Shown one piece after another: positions 53,448 to 61,512 of a DNA stretch of 64,000 nt (its first letter is position 1; the number at the start of each line of letters is the position of its first letter). Location of the stretch: positions 134,501 through 198,500 of the forward strand of contig NZ_CP040676.1 of the NCBI RefSeq assembly GCF_005960665.1, read 5' to 3'. The translations under genes were made by a program, and so were the position numbers. The DNA comes from Exiguobacterium mexicanum. GTDB lineage: Bacteria > Bacillota > Bacilli > Exiguobacteriales > Exiguobacteriaceae. The notes beneath the pieces are model-generated. The model was not told the origin of the DNA, made no database searches, and saw only the letters and a list, made by a program, of their open reading frames with translations.

Positions 53448-54308
53448 TTATGCTGATTCAAGGAGATGATTCCTGTACTGTACGGGAGTCATCTTTTTCA
53501 TGTTCCATTGATAACGATGATGGTTGTAATAGTTAATGGTTTTTCGGATTTCACGCTGTAGTGAATCGAACGTGGTACAGGCCTTTAACTCGACGATATC
53601 CTTGAAATGTCCAAAGAATGATTCCTGGACAGCGTTATCCCAACAGTTGCCCCGTCGGGACATGGATTGACCTAGCTTCATACGCTTCACCTCTTTCTGA
53701 TAGGTCGGGCTCGTGTAGTGCCCTCCTTGATCTGAATGGATGAATGCGTCCTTGTCCAAGCGAATCCTCCGGTTCTTCCGTAAACGCTTCAACGTATCCA
53801 ATACAATGTCGAGATTGATGTTCTCAGAGAGTTGATGCGCCAGTACCTCATTGGTCGAACCGTCCACGATGGTCGAAAGATAGGCTCGCTTACCGTTCCC
53901 GTAAAATATGTAGGTGATATCGGTGAGAAGCACCTTGTAGGGAGTGCCCTGTTTGAATTCGCGTTTGAGGCGATTCGGCACCACCCGGTGCTCGGCCGTC
54001 GCCTTAATGAGCCGTTTGTATGGCTTCGCCTTGCGGATTGGACACACGATGTTGTATTTCCGCATGATACGTCGGATACACTTCAGGTTCATCGTCACAC
54101 CGAAATGACCAGACAGCACCATCTTGATCTGCCTAGCACCCTTCTTGCGCTTCTTGAAGTGGAACGCCTTCAGAACGAGGTCACGAAGAGCCACGTCTTT
54201 CGATTCGCGCTCCTGTCTGGTCTGTCTCCTCCGTTCCGAGAAATAGGCGTGGTATCCCTGACGTGACACCCCGGCCACCTGGCAGAGATGGCTGACCATC
54301 CCCTTCAT
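53448..54308 (-). CDS. IS3-family transposase OrfB (DDE)
   Basis: A 286-residue transposase with the HTH_21 and rve integrase regions. The DDE residues are in VLLTDITYIFYGNGKRAYLSTIVDG (first Asp), FIHSDQGGHYTS (second Asp) and NCWDNAVQESFFGHFK (Glu, 35 residues later). The frame is open upstream of this ATG into the end of orfA (reading LNASQKYELIQG), so the active protein is probably an OrfAB fusion made by -1 frameshifting. I saw no textbook slippery site. Confidence 0.93.
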   Translation of the reverse strand: MKGMVSHLCQVAGVSRQGYHAYFSERRRQTRQERESKDVALRDLVLKAFHFKKRKKGARQIKMVLSGHFGVTMNLKCIRRIMRKYNIVCPIRKAKPYKRLIKATAEHRVVPNRLKREFKQGTPYKVLLTDITYIFYGNGKRAYLSTIVDGSTNEVLAHQLSENINLDIVLDTLKRLRKNRRIRLDKDAFIHSDQGGHYTSPTYQKEVKRMKLGQSMSRRGNCWDNAVQESFFGHFKDIVELKACTTFDSLQREIRKTINYYNHHRYQWNMKKMTPVQYRNHLLESA

Positions 54309-54334
54309 TTTGTGCTTGATGATGACACCTTGAA

Positions 54335-54775
54335 TCAGCTCATACTTTTGCGATGCGTTAAGTCCAGCTTTCCTCTCCCTTCCGCCAGGCGGATCTCCTT
54401 TAATAGTTCGACCTCTGCTTTCAACAGTTTGTTTTCGGCCTCGAGCTTCGCGTACCGTTCTTCTGTCGACAGCTCTTTATCTCTCCAACGTCCTGAATTA
54501 CTTGATCGTGTATCGCGCAGCCCCATTACCCCATCTTTTCGGTAAGCTCGTGTCCAACGATTTTTACAAGAACTCATACGCCGTTCACCGAGTACCTCCA
54601 CATCGAATCCACATCCCCGGAAGATTTCCACAGGGAACTTTCCTTCCAACGTCTGTGCTATAAAAAGTTCCTTAAACTCATCGGTATACGTGATCCCTTT
54701 CGGGCTCACAGATTTAACGTAAGGATTTGCGGCTAGCGCATCTATTTCTTTTGACGTAAATATCTTCTTCGACAC
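54335..54775 (-). CDS. IS3-family transposase OrfA (HTH and leucine zipper)
   Basis: A 146-residue protein with helix-turn-helix regions (GITYTDEFKELFIAQTLEGKF and SSCKNRWTRAYRKDGVMGL) and a heptad leucine zipper (YAKLEAENKLLKAEVELLKEI) for multimerisation. It binds the element ends and is fused to OrfB by frameshifting in this family. It ends 27 bases before the OrfB ATG, inside OrfB's open frame. Confidence 0.9.
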   Translation of the reverse strand: MSKKIFTSKEIDALAANPYVKSVSPKGITYTDEFKELFIAQTLEGKFPVEIFRGCGFDVEVLGERRMSSCKNRWTRAYRKDGVMGLRDTRSSNSGRWRDKELSTEERYAKLEAENKLLKAEVELLKEIRLAEGRGKLDLTHRKSMS

Positions 54776-54818
54776 TCGAATTCACTCCCAATATGATTTA
54801 GTCCAGTGTACACAAAAA

Positions 54819-54859
54819 CCCTGAGCAGTAGACTTTTTTTTAGTGTCTACTACTCAGGG
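54819..54859 (-). terminator. Hairpin/terminator at the upstream end of the IS
   Basis: CCCTGAGCAGTAGAC and GTCTACTACTCAGGG pair at 14 of 15 positions. On the minus strand a TTTTT follows. It guards transposase from read-in and would now end transcripts from the sRNA promoter. Confidence 0.75.
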
Positions 54860-54872
54860 TACAGTTTACGGA

Positions 54873-54889
54873 GAGCCGCTCGTTTTTTT
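54873..54889 (+). terminator. Right half of the split cydC/sRNA terminator
   Basis: GAGCCGCTCG followed by seven T. It pairs with 53394-53403 once the IS and one CGG copy are removed, leaving a CGTCGGA loop. Confidence 0.85.
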
Positions 54890-55011
54890 GGATGGCAAAT
54901 TTGGGTGCAACAAATGGGGGTTGTCGCATTGCTTTCAAAAAGAGTGTCGTGGAGGGGAATCCACGTGACGTATTGGTTTGGGGAACGTTTACGTCAAGCT
55001 TTGGGAGCTAC
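54873..55011 (-). ncRNA. Candidate Fur-regulated C-rich small RNA (FsrA/RsaE-like)
   Basis: A minus-strand promoter reads into about 140 bases without an ORF. The RNA carries several unpaired C runs: TTCCCCAAA, a perfect hairpin CGTGGA-TTCCCC-TCCACG (54948-54965) with the C run in its loop, and CAAC-CCCCATTT-GTTG with another. Such loops pair with Shine-Dalgarno sequences in FsrA, RsaE and RoxS. The native terminator would be the cydC hairpin, which is bidirectional. An IS now divides it, so the 3' end is probably inside the IS near 54814. Confidence 0.6.
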
Positions 55012-55017
55012 AACTAA

Positions 55018-55047
55018 AGTATAAGTGATAACGATTCTCATTGTCAA
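55018..55047 (-). promoter_or_regulatory. Promoter with Fur box
   Basis: On the minus strand TTGACA (55047-55042) and TATACT (55023-55018) are 18 bases apart. GATAACGATTCTCATTGTC (55027-55045) matches the 19-base Fur consensus GATAATGATTATCATTATC at 16 positions and covers the spacer, so iron-loaded Fur would block the promoter. Confidence 0.75.
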
Positions 55048-55060
55048 TTAGTAAAATGTA

Positions 55061-55090
55061 CAAAAAAACCGCAAACCAAACTGTTTGCGG
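55061..55090 (-). terminator. Terminator of the membrane protein gene
   Basis: CCGCAAAC-CAAACT-GTTTGCGG with a T-run on the minus strand (AAAAAAA on plus). Confidence 0.9.
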
Positions 55091-55097
55091 ATTGTTG

Positions 55098-55622
55098 TCA
55101 GCTCGACGGTACGCCCTTGCGAAGCGTGAAGCGAAGTAAGCTGAACAAGTAACGAGTATAGAAGAGCGCGAACGCATAAAATACCGCGATGGCAGAAGCA
55201 CCGAGTTCAACACCTGGAATGTTCATCAAGAACTCGAGGATGAGAATCGACAGCAAGAAAATGTAAAGACCTGCATCAAGATAGAGCGGCATTAATTTTC
55301 CGCGTTGGTGCCAGAACGTCCGGACGAGCGGTGCGACGATCATCCCGATGATGCGTTCCGCGAACCCGATGCTGAGCACGGCAATCATGAAGGCGGCGAC
55401 CGTCTCGAACGATACGAGTTCTGAGAAGGCGAACATGGAGATGAGTAGGAGCGGACCGATAAAAATCATCATCGAGAGGGACGTGCGTAAAAAGATAAAC
55501 AAGTTCCGTTTCATCGTATCGACTCCCCCGAAGAGCGACTGCCGGAACGTCTTGCCACGTTGATAGTCGAGGATGAACGATCCCACAAACATCAAACCGA
55601 ATAGTGATAACAATACTGTCAT
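55098..55622 (-). CDS. Hypothetical membrane protein, about five segments
   Basis: A 174-residue hydrophobic protein, MTVLLSLFGLMFVGSFILDY at the start and FALFYTRYLFSLLRFTLRKG at the end, with segments near residues 3-20, 46-66, 73-90, 115-135 and 140-160. No family was recognised. An AAAGGGG site precedes the ATG. It is a single gene. Confidence 0.75.
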   Translation of the reverse strand: MTVLLSLFGLMFVGSFILDYQRGKTFRQSLFGGVDTMKRNLFIFLRTSLSMMIFIGPLLLISMFAFSELVSFETVAAFMIAVLSIGFAERIIGMIVAPLVRTFWHQRGKLMPLYLDAGLYIFLLSILILEFLMNIPGVELGASAIAVFYAFALFYTRYLFSLLRFTLRKGVPSS

Positions 55623-55768
55623 GAAATGTGTTTCCCCTTTTTCTGTCCAAATCTATGATCACTGTAAGGATAGTCGAATCAAAGTCTAGCCTAGTGTACC
55701 GATTCACTAGTTGAAAGTAAAGCGGGAAAACTGCGGAAAATCGCAATCTTTTGCGAACATGAGGCGCT

Positions 55769-56839
55769 TTACGACGCCAGAATGAATCGATTTCGTCCCG
55801 ATTCCTTTGCGTGGTATAACGCTTCGTCGGCATGTTTCAACACGCTGTCGACTTCGATATCGTTCGAATGGCAGGCCCCGAGCGAAACGGTGATATGGAG
55901 CGTCCCCGCGCTCGTCTCGAACGGGAACGTCGAGACTTTTTCTCGTATAGATTCAGCGAGGCGAGTCACTTCATCTCGATTGGCGTTCGGCATGATGATT
56001 AAAAATTCTTCTCCACCGAAGCGACCGACGAGATGTCGTTCCTCGCTCTCGGCGACGAGTAGCATGCCGAGTTCACGTAATACGTCGTCGCCGACGTCAT
56101 GGCCGTACGTGTCATTCACGCGCTTGAAATGATCGATATCGACAAGGATCAACGCGTACTCTTTTGCCTCGACGTTCAGGTTGGCCATGGCTTCATTTAA
56201 TAGACGCCGGTTGGCGATGCCGGTCAGTGCGTCCGTCCGGGCAAGTTGTTGCTGGTGCTGGACGTTCTCAAAGTGACGGCGCAGTTCTTGAAGTAACCGG
56301 TAAGCTGCATAGGCACCGCCGTATGCCATCACGACGTAGGCAAAGATAACGGGATAGAACAATTGAAGCGGTAACGCGTAATAGATGGCGGCACCGAAAA
56401 CAGCGACACTGATTGTCGTGAAAGTGAGTAGCGTATTGCGAGTATTATCGAGTTTGAGTCGCAATAGACTAATAGGAAGGACGAGCCCGATCATCGTCAA
56501 GACGGCCAAATAAAAACCGATATATGCGCCATCGGTGACCATCAAAAATCGGGCGGTCAAAAAGATGACGGCTGCGACCGTTCCGCTGACCCATCCACCG
56601 AACAGGACGGCAAGTGAGATTGGTATGGAGCGCAAATCAATCAGGATACCTTCAAGCGGCAGTGCGTTCGCCAGTAAAATCAAGGCGACGACCCCGGTTT
56701 GAACGCCGAGCAGGATTCTGCCTTTCAACGGCGATTTCGGTGTGAGTCGTGGATGGTTGCGGAAAGGGAGAAACGAAATCGTGAATAACGTGAACAGGAT
56801 ACACAGATTCAGAAAAAATGAGTTGATGATTGTGAGCAT
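55769..56839 (-). CDS. 5TMR-LYT diguanylate cyclase (GGEEF)
   Basis: A 356-residue protein. The N-terminal half holds six hydrophobic segments of the 5TM-LYT receptor type (GILIDLRSIPISLAVLFGGWVSGTVAAVIFLTARF). A coiled linker leads to a complete GGDEF domain: RTDALTGIANRRLL, ILVDIDHFKRVNDTYGHDVGDDVL and VGRFGGEEFLIIMP. GGEEF is an active variant. No RxxD precedes it. It should supply c-di-GMP, possibly for PelD, which is inference. Confidence 0.93.
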   Translation of the reverse strand: MLTIINSFFLNLCILFTLFTISFLPFRNHPRLTPKSPLKGRILLGVQTGVVALILLANALPLEGILIDLRSIPISLAVLFGGWVSGTVAAVIFLTARFLMVTDGAYIGFYLAVLTMIGLVLPISLLRLKLDNTRNTLLTFTTISVAVFGAAIYYALPLQLFYPVIFAYVVMAYGGAYAAYRLLQELRRHFENVQHQQQLARTDALTGIANRRLLNEAMANLNVEAKEYALILVDIDHFKRVNDTYGHDVGDDVLRELGMLLVAESEERHLVGRFGGEEFLIIMPNANRDEVTRLAESIREKVSTFPFETSAGTLHITVSLGACHSNDIEVDSVLKHADEALYHAKESGRNRFILAS

Positions 56840-56929
56840 GAACGCATCCCCTAACGTGAAATGGAAATAATTAGTTTCAGTTTAGCATATTCAAATCAAG
56901 TTGACGCTCTTTGAATGAAGGGAATGTGT

Positions 56930-57265
56930 TCACCATTCCCGCCATTCTTCCGTCACGTCTTCTGTTGTCTCATAACCAGCTAGAACGGCACCGGCTTGTA
57001 TGAAGTCGTACAATTCCTCACGCTCGACCGTCTCGATGAAATGGTCGTGTTCTTCATCAATTTCGTTTAAACGCAATACGACGTCGCGGACGGCCGTTAA
57101 CACGTTTACTTCCGTCCCGTCTGCATGTGTCAATGCGGTCACGTACCGTCGGAGCGCGGCGTCAACGGCAAAGATGATCTCGACGGTATACACGTCATCG
57201 CCTTCATTCATCCGGTCTTCCCACATCAGTGTCGGGCGATTGGCCCATAACCGTTCAACCTCCAT
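56930..57265 (-). CDS. Hypothetical acidic protein
   Basis: A 111-residue soluble, acidic protein: MEVERLWANRPTLMWEDRMNEGDDVYTVEIIFAVDAALRRYVTALTHADG and VTEEWREW at the end. The mix of strands and helices gives no family I recognise. AAGGAGGC lies before the ATG. It is divergent from the next small gene. Confidence 0.65.
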   Translation of the reverse strand: MEVERLWANRPTLMWEDRMNEGDDVYTVEIIFAVDAALRRYVTALTHADGTEVNVLTAVRDVVLRLNEIDEEHDHFIETVEREELYDFIQAGAVLAGYETTEDVTEEWREW

Positions 57266-57353
57266 ACTAAGTGCCTCCTTCGAAATGAAACATCATCTTC
57301 CTCTCTATCATAGCAAACAAATTTGGTATGATAGAAAAAAAGGGGGACTGTCC

Positions 57354-57536
57354 GTGCGGTATTGGGATCATTTTAAGCGAGCGTTCATTCCGATCGCGCT
57401 CATCTTGATCGGGTTGGCCATCTTTTATACATTATCGGCTCGAGGGAATATGGCGTTGACCGTGCTCGGGGCGCTTATCGTCGGCGTCATCTTATTTTTA
57501 GTGATGCGGCACATGAATCAGGTCGAGGAAGACTAA
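57354..57536 (+). CDS. Small two-segment membrane protein
   Basis: A 60-residue protein from GTG 57354 (AAAGGGGG upstream): MRYWDHFKRAFIPIALILIG through FLVMRHMNQVEED. It has two membrane segments joined by a short turn. Longer frames upstream are antisense to the neighbouring gene and are rejected. The function is unknown. Confidence 0.7.
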   Translation: MRYWDHFKRAFIPIALILIGLAIFYTLSARGNMALTVLGALIVGVILFLVMRHMNQVEED

Positions 57537-57567
57537 GACGAGAACACGTTCGTGGTTCTCGTTTTTT
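57537..57567 (+). terminator. Terminator of the small membrane gene
   Basis: ACGAGAACCACG-type hairpin: arms GACGAGAAC and GTTCTCGTT followed by a T-run. Confidence 0.85.
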
Positions 57568-57617
57568 GTTGTCGACGAGATTTTTTGGGTACACTACATA
57601 GTAAGGAGGGATTTATT

Positions 57618-58568
57618 ATGGCAAAAGCTACATTTGCGGGAGGCTGTTTTTGGTGCATGGTCAAACCGTTTCATAAATACGAAGGGGTCGAGCGCGTCAT
57701 TTCCGGTTACACGGGCGGGCACGTCGACAACCCGACCTATCAACAAGTCTGTTCGGAGACGACCGGTCACCTTGAGGCGATCGAGGTCACGTTTGACCCG
57801 GAAGTCATTTCATATGAGGAACTGTTGCGCATCTATTGGCGTCAAATCGACCCGACCGATGGCGGCGGACAATTCAACGACCGCGGTGAGTCTTATCGAC
57901 CGGCCATCTTCTATCATTCGGAAGAACAGCGCGTGGCAGCGGAACGTTCAAAGCAAGAAATCGAGGACTCAGGTCGATTCGACCGACCGATTGAAGTCGA
58001 GATTCGTCCCGCGAAAACGTTTTGGGAAGCCGAAGACTATCATCAAGACTACTATAAGAAAAATCCGTTCCGCTACGAAATGTACCGGGTCGGTTCAGGC
58101 CGTGCCAAGTTTGTGAAAGAGGCGTGGAGCGACAAGAAAATTCAGAAAGAACTGAAAGACCGCTTGACGCCGATCCAATATAAAGTCACGCAAGAGAACG
58201 GGACCGAACCCCCGTTTCAAAATGAGTATTGGGACGAGGAACGAGAAGGATTGTATGTCGACGTGATTGATGGTACGCCGCTCTTCACGTCGCGCGACAA
58301 GTTCCAGTCGAATTGCGGCTGGCCGAGCTTCGCCCGTCCGATCGAGGAAAAGCGTATCGACATGAACATGGACACGACGCACCATATGGTCCGGACTGAA
58401 GTCCGCTCGAAAGGAGCCGACAGTCACCTCGGTCACTTATTCGATGACGGCCCGAAAGAACTAGGGGGTCTGCGCTACTGCATCAACTCGGCAGCGCTTC
58501 GTTTCATTCCAAAAGAAGAACTCGAGTCTGCAGGATATGGAGAGTACAAGCACTTATTCGATGTGTGA
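57618..58568 (+). CDS. msrAB: Bifunctional methionine sulfoxide reductase MsrA-MsrB
   Basis: A 316-residue fusion. The MsrA domain (about 1-160) has the catalytic GCFWC ([13 protein letters not shown]) and [22 protein letters not shown]. The MsrB domain (about 175-310) has CGWPSF and the catalytic [11 protein letters not shown]. The two CxxC zinc pairs of many MsrB proteins are absent, as is common in fusions. It repairs both sulfoxide epimers. ATG 57618 has AAGGAGG upstream. Spacing to the DUF2252 gene is 13 bases. Confidence 0.95.
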   Translation: MAKATFAGGCFWCMVKPFHKYEGVERVISGYTGGHVDNPTYQQVCSETTGHLEAIEVTFDPEVISYEELLRIYWRQIDPTDGGGQFNDRGESYRPAIFYHSEEQRVAAERSKQEIEDSGRFDRPIEVEIRPAKTFWEAEDYHQDYYKKNPFRYEMYRVGSGRAKFVKEAWSDKKIQKELKDRLTPIQYKVTQENGTEPPFQNEYWDEEREGLYVDVIDGTPLFTSRDKFQSNCGWPSFARPIEEKRIDMNMDTTHHMVRTEVRSKGADSHLGHLFDDGPKELGGLRYCINSAALRFIPKEELESAGYGEYKHLFDV

Positions 58569-58581
58569 AGGAGAGAAGGCC

Positions 58582-59877
58582 ATGTTCACATCCGTCAAAC
58601 AACAGATCCGTCGTGAGACGCTCGCGACCGTCTTGGACTATTACGACAAATCGATTCGGAATCTATCGGAAGCCGCCAGAGACGAGAAGTACAACAAGAT
58701 GAGCGCGACCCCGTTCTCGTTTTTCCGGGGGAGCTCCCACTTGTTCTATTATGACTTTGCGAAAGCCCCGCTCGCGTTCGATACCGACGCGTCTCATCCG
58801 ACGTTCATTCAAGGGGACTTGCATTTTGAAAACTTCGGTGTGTTCGAAGATGGGGCCGGAACCATCATTTATGACGTGAACGATTTTGACGAGGCGTATC
58901 TCGGGTCTTATTTGTTTGACGTCCTTCGCATGGCGATTTCGGTCGATTTGTTTGCCGCGGAGTCAGGATTTGATGCGAGGCGAGCCATTGAGACGTATGC
59001 AGAGACATACGCGCGTGCGATGGAACGCTATGCGAATGGGAAGGATGAAGATGTCCAGTTCACGAAAGCGAACACGTGCAAAGCGATCAAGAAAGTGATT
59101 AAAAAGGCAGAGAAGAAGAAAGACGCGTTCATGGCGGAGCGAACGGAAGTCCGGGATGAGGAGCGTTACTTCGCGACAAGTGACGACCTCGTCCCGGTCA
59201 GTCCGAAGACTGCCAAACAAATCAAACAGGCATGGCCTGACTATTTGGCATCCTTGTCGGAAAAGCATCGTCACCACGCCGACCATTATGAGATTAAAGA
59301 CATCGCCATCAAACGGGAGAGCGGTACCGCTTCAATCGGGCTCGAACGGTATTATATTTTGATTGAAGGTGCGGACGCTGAACATGACGAGGATATCATT
59401 CTCGAAATGAAGCAGGCGCAATCAGCTGTCCCTTCACTCTTTTTGCCGACGCATCCGTTATTTGAGGACGGCTTATCACATCAAGGAGCCCGTGTCATCG
59501 CGGCTCAGCGCGCCATGGTGCATAGTCGTGACCCGTATCTCGGCTACTTGACGATGGACGGGAACGAGTATTACGTGCGGCAACGGTCACCTTATAAGCG
59601 GAAAGTGAAAGCGAAGCACATCAAAAATGAAGAATCGCTCATTGAGACGTTGAAAGTACAGGCGGAGATCACGGCCAAGATCCATGCCCGGGCGGACGCG
59701 GATGCGAACGTGCTCGATTACGAGGCGAGTGAACGGATTGCGGCGGCCATCGGGGCGTCGCGACCGCTATTCATTCGTCAAATCTCGCGTTGGTCCCAAT
59801 TTTACGCCAATCAAGTCAGGTTCGACTTTGAGGCGTTCCAATCTTGGCTTAAGACGCGTGCGGAGACCCACGTCTGA
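58582..59877 (+). CDS. DUF2252 family protein
   Basis: A 431-residue protein with the DUF2252 pattern: KMSATPFSFFRGSSHLFYYDFAK, FIQGDLHFENFGVFE and YDVNDFDEAYLGSYLFDVLRMA. GDLHxxNxG and DFD resemble the active site of aminoglycoside-phosphotransferase-like kinases, so phosphotransfer is possible but unproven. ATG 58582 follows GAAGGAGAGAAGGCC. It is likely in one transcript with msrAB. Confidence 0.9.
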   Translation: MFTSVKQQIRRETLATVLDYYDKSIRNLSEAARDEKYNKMSATPFSFFRGSSHLFYYDFAKAPLAFDTDASHPTFIQGDLHFENFGVFEDGAGTIIYDVNDFDEAYLGSYLFDVLRMAISVDLFAAESGFDARRAIETYAETYARAMERYANGKDEDVQFTKANTCKAIKKVIKKAEKKKDAFMAERTEVRDEERYFATSDDLVPVSPKTAKQIKQAWPDYLASLSEKHRHHADHYEIKDIAIKRESGTASIGLERYYILIEGADAEHDEDIILEMKQAQSAVPSLFLPTHPLFEDGLSHQGARVIAAQRAMVHSRDPYLGYLTMDGNEYYVRQRSPYKRKVKAKHIKNEESLIETLKVQAEITAKIHARADADANVLDYEASERIAAAIGASRPLFIRQISRWSQFYANQVRFDFEAFQSWLKTRAETHV

Positions 59878-59945
59878 CGAGCACCGGACTTGCGGTCGGC
59901 CCCACGTTTGCCTCAGAATGGAACGGTAAAGGATGTGTGCGACGT

Positions 59946-60218
59946 ATGATTACAGAACAACAGGTCATCACGCAGATGAAACAAGTGATGAGCCAAATTG
60001 AACAGTCGAGCGGAGAGACCCAGAAGCGCCATTTGGCCAAGCTGATGGGGTATTGCGAGCTTTTGCTCGCCGATTCGGCTCCAACGCAGCCCACTGCGGC
60101 TCCCGTGGCCCAACCGACCGAGGCGAAACCGCCGCTTGATCGGCAGATGGCAGCGTTTCTCGGGATTCCTTTAGAAGAGGAAGACAAACCAAAAACCGAT
60201 TCATTGCTCGACTTCTAA
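59946..60218 (+). CDS. YwdI/DUF5327-like small protein
   Basis: A 90-residue protein: an N-terminal amphipathic helix (ITEQQVITQMKQVMSQIEQSS, KRHLAKLMGYCELLL), a proline/alanine-rich linker and a short acidic tail ending DSLLDF. It resembles B. subtilis YwdI (DUF5327). The function is unknown. AAAGGATG precedes the ATG. Confidence 0.72.
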   Translation: MITEQQVITQMKQVMSQIEQSSGETQKRHLAKLMGYCELLLADSAPTQPTAAPVAQPTEAKPPLDRQMAAFLGIPLEEEDKPKTDSLLDF

Positions 60219-60246
60219 GCTGTGCCCCGAGGCACAGCTTTTTTTC
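60219..60246 (+). terminator. Terminator of the YwdI-like gene
   Basis: GCTGTGCCCC-GA-GGCACAGC-type hairpin followed by seven T. Confidence 0.9.
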
Positions 60247-60257
60247 GAGCGTTCGCG

Positions 60258-60285
60258 TTGACTTATATACCGTAGGGGGTATAAT
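60258..60285 (+). promoter_or_regulatory. Promoter with CsoR/CstR-like operator
   Basis: TTGACT (60258-60263) and TATAAT (60280-60285) are 16 bases apart. Between and over them lies TATACC-GTAGGG-GGTATA (60266-60283), a palindrome with the G-tract look of CsoR/CstR operators. The next gene is a rhodanese, a usual CstR target. Confidence 0.65.
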
Positions 60286-60321
60286 GAGGTTAACTAAACT
60301 ATACCTAACGGAGGCGTGACT

Positions 60322-60687
60322 ATGCTTGATTTCTTGTTTGTCGCAGTAGTGATCGGATTGATTTATTTTTGGTGGACGAAGCGAAACAGCGTCAAAACAG
60401 TTTCGACGGATGAATTGAAACGGAAGATTGCCGAAGAGCGAAACATTCAACTGCTCGACGTTCGTGAACCACACGAATACCGGGGCGGGCATATCAAGCA
60501 AGCGAAAAATGTGCCGTTATCGGGATTCGGGAACGCGAGTGCCCAATATCCGAAAGATAAAGAACGTCCGGTCTACGTCATCTGTCAAAGCGGGATGCGA
60601 AGTCAACGGGCCGCGGCCATGTTGAAGAGCGCGGGTTATACGGACGTCTACTCGGTCAAAGGCGGTATGAGTTTCTGGCGTGGCTGA
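60322..60687 (+). CDS. Membrane-anchored rhodanese (sulfurtransferase)
   Basis: A 121-residue protein with an N-terminal membrane segment (residues 2-18) and one rhodanese domain: NIQLLDVREPHEYRGGHIKQAKNVPLSG and the catalytic loop VICQSGMRSQRAA with the active cysteine. It moves sulfane sulfur and may detoxify persulfides. ATG 60322 has GGAGG seven bases upstream. The operator before it suggests control by persulfide or copper. Confidence 0.9.
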   Translation: MLDFLFVAVVIGLIYFWWTKRNSVKTVSTDELKRKIAEERNIQLLDVREPHEYRGGHIKQAKNVPLSGFGNASAQYPKDKERPVYVICQSGMRSQRAAAMLKSAGYTDVYSVKGGMSFWRG

Positions 60688-60836
60688 CAGTTCTCGGTTG
60701 AACATTTGTTCAGCCGTTTTTTTATGGACTCTGAATTTCACTTTTAGAGGTGAGATTTGCGTGTGACGTTTCCGCTTTCGGTTTTCAGGGGATTCTGCTA
60801 CGGTAGGAACATAGGAAAGAGAGAGGGGACCAGACA

Positions 60837-61469
60837 ATGGCAGTCATTTTATTTGATATCGATGGGACGCTCGTCGACACGACCGGACCGATGACGCAAG
60901 CAATCCACGAGGCGTTGGAACAACTTCCACATTTACCGAAACCGAGCGAGGACGCGGTCCGATCGGGATACGGATTGGCCGGTAACGCATTTTGGGAGCA
61001 CGTCATCCCGGAGGCGACAATCGAGGAGATCCGCCAAATTCGCAAACTTCGTCATGAGACGCTCGAACGAGCGATGGAAGGCCAACACGTCTTGTTCGAC
61101 GGGATTTACGAGATGCTCGAGGCGCTTCATAAAAAAGGGCACACGTTGACGACCGCGAGCAACTGCGGTGTCCATTATTTGAACTTGATTCTCGACTCGC
61201 AAAACATTCGCCAGTTCATGACGGCGCCAGAATGCCTCGAATCCGTAAGTGGTGAGAAAAAAGCCGACATTTTGACGGCGCATCGCCTCCGTCACGGCGA
61301 GAACGACTATGTGATGGTCGGGGACCGGAAATCGGATGTCGAAGCGGCTCGGGCCCATGACTTCCCGGTCGTCTTGACTGGATTTGGGTTTGGAAACGAG
61401 GACGAATGGGCGCTCGCGGATCATGTAATTGCGACGCCGAACGACTTGATTACGTATATCGAATCATAA
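60837..61469 (+). CDS. HAD-superfamily phosphatase (PGP/PGM-like)
   Basis: A 210-residue HAD-IA enzyme: MAVILFDIDGTLVDTTGPM (motif I), TTASNCGVHYL (motif II), the lysine in SGEKKADILTAH, and YVMVGDRKSDVEAARAHDF (motif IV). A helical cap lies between motifs I and II. The substrate is unknown; phosphoglycolate or sugar phosphates are likely. AGAGGGGACC precedes the ATG. Confidence 0.9.
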   Translation: MAVILFDIDGTLVDTTGPMTQAIHEALEQLPHLPKPSEDAVRSGYGLAGNAFWEHVIPEATIEEIRQIRKLRHETLERAMEGQHVLFDGIYEMLEALHKKGHTLTTASNCGVHYLNLILDSQNIRQFMTAPECLESVSGEKKADILTAHRLRHGENDYVMVGDRKSDVEAARAHDFPVVLTGFGFGNEDEWALADHVIATPNDLITYIES

Positions 61470-61512
61470 AAAGTTCCGGTTGAACGCGATGTTCAACCGG
61501 AATTTTTTTAAA
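61469..61512. terminator. Bidirectional terminator
   Basis: AGTTCCGGTTGAAC-GCGAT-GTTCAACCGGAATT with A and T runs lies between the convergent HAD gene and gabD. Confidence 0.93.

Larger units (their letters stand above)
53410..54868 (-). mobile_element. IS3-family (IS150-like) insertion sequence
   Basis: A 1459-base element with orfA and orfB on the minus strand. Ends match as inverted repeats: TAATCTGTACCC on the left and TAAACTGTACCC on the right (11 of 12). A CGG direct repeat flanks both ends, fitting a 3-bp target duplication. Both ORFs look intact. Near the right end a 15-bp hairpin (54819-54859) with a T-run in the transposase direction can stop outside transcription from entering. 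Confidence 0.92.

Noticed and set aside
54806-55024. Plus-strand ORF ending ...RQALGATTKV after the IS right end
   Set aside because: No ribosome site, partly inside the IS, and antisense to the Fur-controlled C-rich RNA with its own promoter and hairpins.
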